Part shown: positions 32,694-33,441 of the stretch, piece by piece
Layout: each line of letters opens with the position of its first letter
How positions within the stretch are numbered: the first letter of the stretch is position 1
Source: an uncultured Bacillota bacterium
GTDB taxonomy: Bacteria > Bacillota > Clostridia > Peptostreptococcales > Anaerovoracaceae
DNA: 33,441 nucleotides
Assembly: GCA_949292945.1 (NCBI GenBank)
Contig: CASFAX010000017.1
Coordinates: 1-33,441, forward strand
Direction: 5' to 3'
The notes under the pieces: model-generated
Told to the model about the DNA's origin: nothing
What the model saw: only the letters and a program-made list of their open reading frames with translations
The model's database searches: none
Translations under genes and position numbers: made by a program

Positions 32694-32801
32694 TCAGCGT
32701 TTCCTCTTAGCATCGTTCCAGAGCCTGCCGAACAGGTATGCAGCCAGATAGATAAACGGCAGACATACAAGGACGGCAAAGATTACCTTAAGAAGAAACA
32801 T
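32694..32801 (-). CDS. Small hydrophobic protein, 35 residues
   Basis: An ATG at 32801 is preceded by a consensus AGGAGG site 7 bases away and opens a 35-codon frame. It encodes MFLLKVIFAVLVCLPFIYLA, then a short polar end (FGRLWNDAKRKR). One membrane helix with a positively charged tail suggests a single-pass microprotein with the tail inside. It has its own extended -10 promoter at 32833-32838 just after the rRNA terminator, and tmk starts within 15 bases of its stop. It may serve mainly as a translated leader for tmk. The longer frame upstream runs into the 5S gene and is rejected. Confidence 0.65.
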   Translation of the reverse strand: MFLLKVIFAVLVCLPFIYLAAYLFGRLWNDAKRKR

Positions 32802-32832
32802 ACGGTACCTCCTACTACAATGTAACATTAGA

Positions 32833-32838
32833 ATTATA
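32833..32838 (-). promoter_or_regulatory. Extended -10 promoter for the small protein-tmk unit
   Basis: On the minus strand ATGGTATAAT supplies TATAAT with a TGn extension, about 32 bases upstream of the small protein ATG and after the rRNA terminator. No clear -35 box is seen. Confidence 0.6.
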
Positions 32839-32863
32839 CCATAATTTAAGACCATGCACCACA

Positions 32864-32897
32864 TAAAAAAAGAACGCCTCGCAATTTGAAGCGTTCT
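32864..32897 (-). terminator. rRNA operon terminator
   Basis: On the minus strand AGAACGC (32897-32891) pairs with GCGTTCT (32877-32871) over a 13-base loop and is followed by seven T. It begins 9 bases after the end of 5S rRNA. Confidence 0.92.
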
Positions 32898-32905
32898 CAT
32901 TGAAA

Positions 32906-33019
32906 CCGGCAACGTCCTGCTTTCCCGGGCAGTCTCCCGCCAGGTATCATCGGCGCTGGGGAGCTTAACTTCTGTGTTCGGGATGGGTACAGGTGTGTCC
33001 TCCCCGCCATTGTCACCGG
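32906..33019 (-). rRNA. rrf: 5S ribosomal RNA
   Basis: The minus strand shows the conserved 5S core CCCATCCCGAACACAGAAGT and TACCTGGCGGGAGACTG. The 5' end CCGGTGAC pairs with the 3' end GTTGCCGG as helix I, with two wobble pairs, which sets the ends to within a few bases. The length of 114 is normal. It follows 23S rRNA with a short spacer and no tRNA between. Confidence 0.95.
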
Positions 33020-33082
33020 ATTTCTTCTTCTCTTCTTTCACACATTTCAACTAGAATGACACAATCACTTCCCTTGAAACCC

Positions 33083-33441
<359 letters not shown>

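Noticed and set aside
32694-33050. A 118-codon minus-strand frame ahead of tmk
   Set aside because: Its upstream part is read through the 5S rRNA gene and the rRNA terminator. Only the last 35 codons, with a proper SD and promoter, are credible.
33020-33082. A tRNA gene in the 23S-5S spacer
   Set aside because: The spacer is about 60 bases and shows no cloverleaf or TTCRANNC-type T-arm.

Overview
This window is chromosomal DNA of a low-to-mid GC Gram-positive anaerobe, most likely a member of the class Clostridia. The indicators are a HisZ plus short HisG pair, a class III fructose-1,6-bisphosphatase, phosphate butyryltransferase, an archaeal-type phosphoglycerate mutase, ScpA/ScpB, and the tmk-holB-ricT-trmN6 gene order. 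Shine-Dalgarno sites are strong (AGGAGG type) and promoters often carry an extended -10 of the form TGGTATAAT. I cannot name the species. Every gene except serA lies on the minus strand, in line with a strongly co-oriented replichore, and the end of an rRNA operon reads the same way.

Layout from the right, in the direction of transcription: the 3' end of a 23S rRNA gene, 5S rRNA and a terminator (33441-32864). Next come a tiny membrane protein, tmk, holB, ricT and trmN6 (32801-29574). A membrane protein and an AbrB-type regulator follow (29421-28829), then murA and fbp (28746-25508). After a 592-base intergenic stretch with a MITE-like element come the His-rich CobW GTPase and a GC-rich intergenic block. 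A compact run follows: crcB, mtnA, an EamA transporter, scpA, scpB, a CpXC protein, a shikimate-kinase-like protein and ptb (23586-17775). The lone plus-strand serA is divergent from serC, with overlapping mirror-image promoters at 16082-16128. From serC the minus strand continues through apgM, a D-Ala-D-Ala carboxypeptidase and uvrC (16020-10454). A repeat-bearing gap leads to a DUF1292 protein, a COG2509 flavoprotein, a TudS-like protein and a polar amino acid ABC transporter (10028-5257). Last is a long attenuator-type leader and the histidine operon hisZ-hisG-hisD-hisC-hisB-hisH, where hisH is cut by the window edge after five codons.

Most genes are housekeeping: histidine and serine biosynthesis, peptidoglycan synthesis, DNA repair and segregation, gluconeogenesis and tRNA modification. 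The less ordinary material is mostly between genes. At 17488-17688 there are four tandem stem-loops whose arms covary. At 10193-10387 a different 7-mer, ATCGTAA, recurs in both orientations. At 25109-25405 there is a 297-base element with 52-base imperfect terminal inverted repeats. At 4916-5158 there is a structured leader ahead of the his operon that matches no riboswitch or T-box signature I looked for. At the protein level, SerA lacks the usual catalytic Glu and carries an insertion in its catalytic loop, and the shikimate-kinase-like protein departs from two substrate-site residues of that family.
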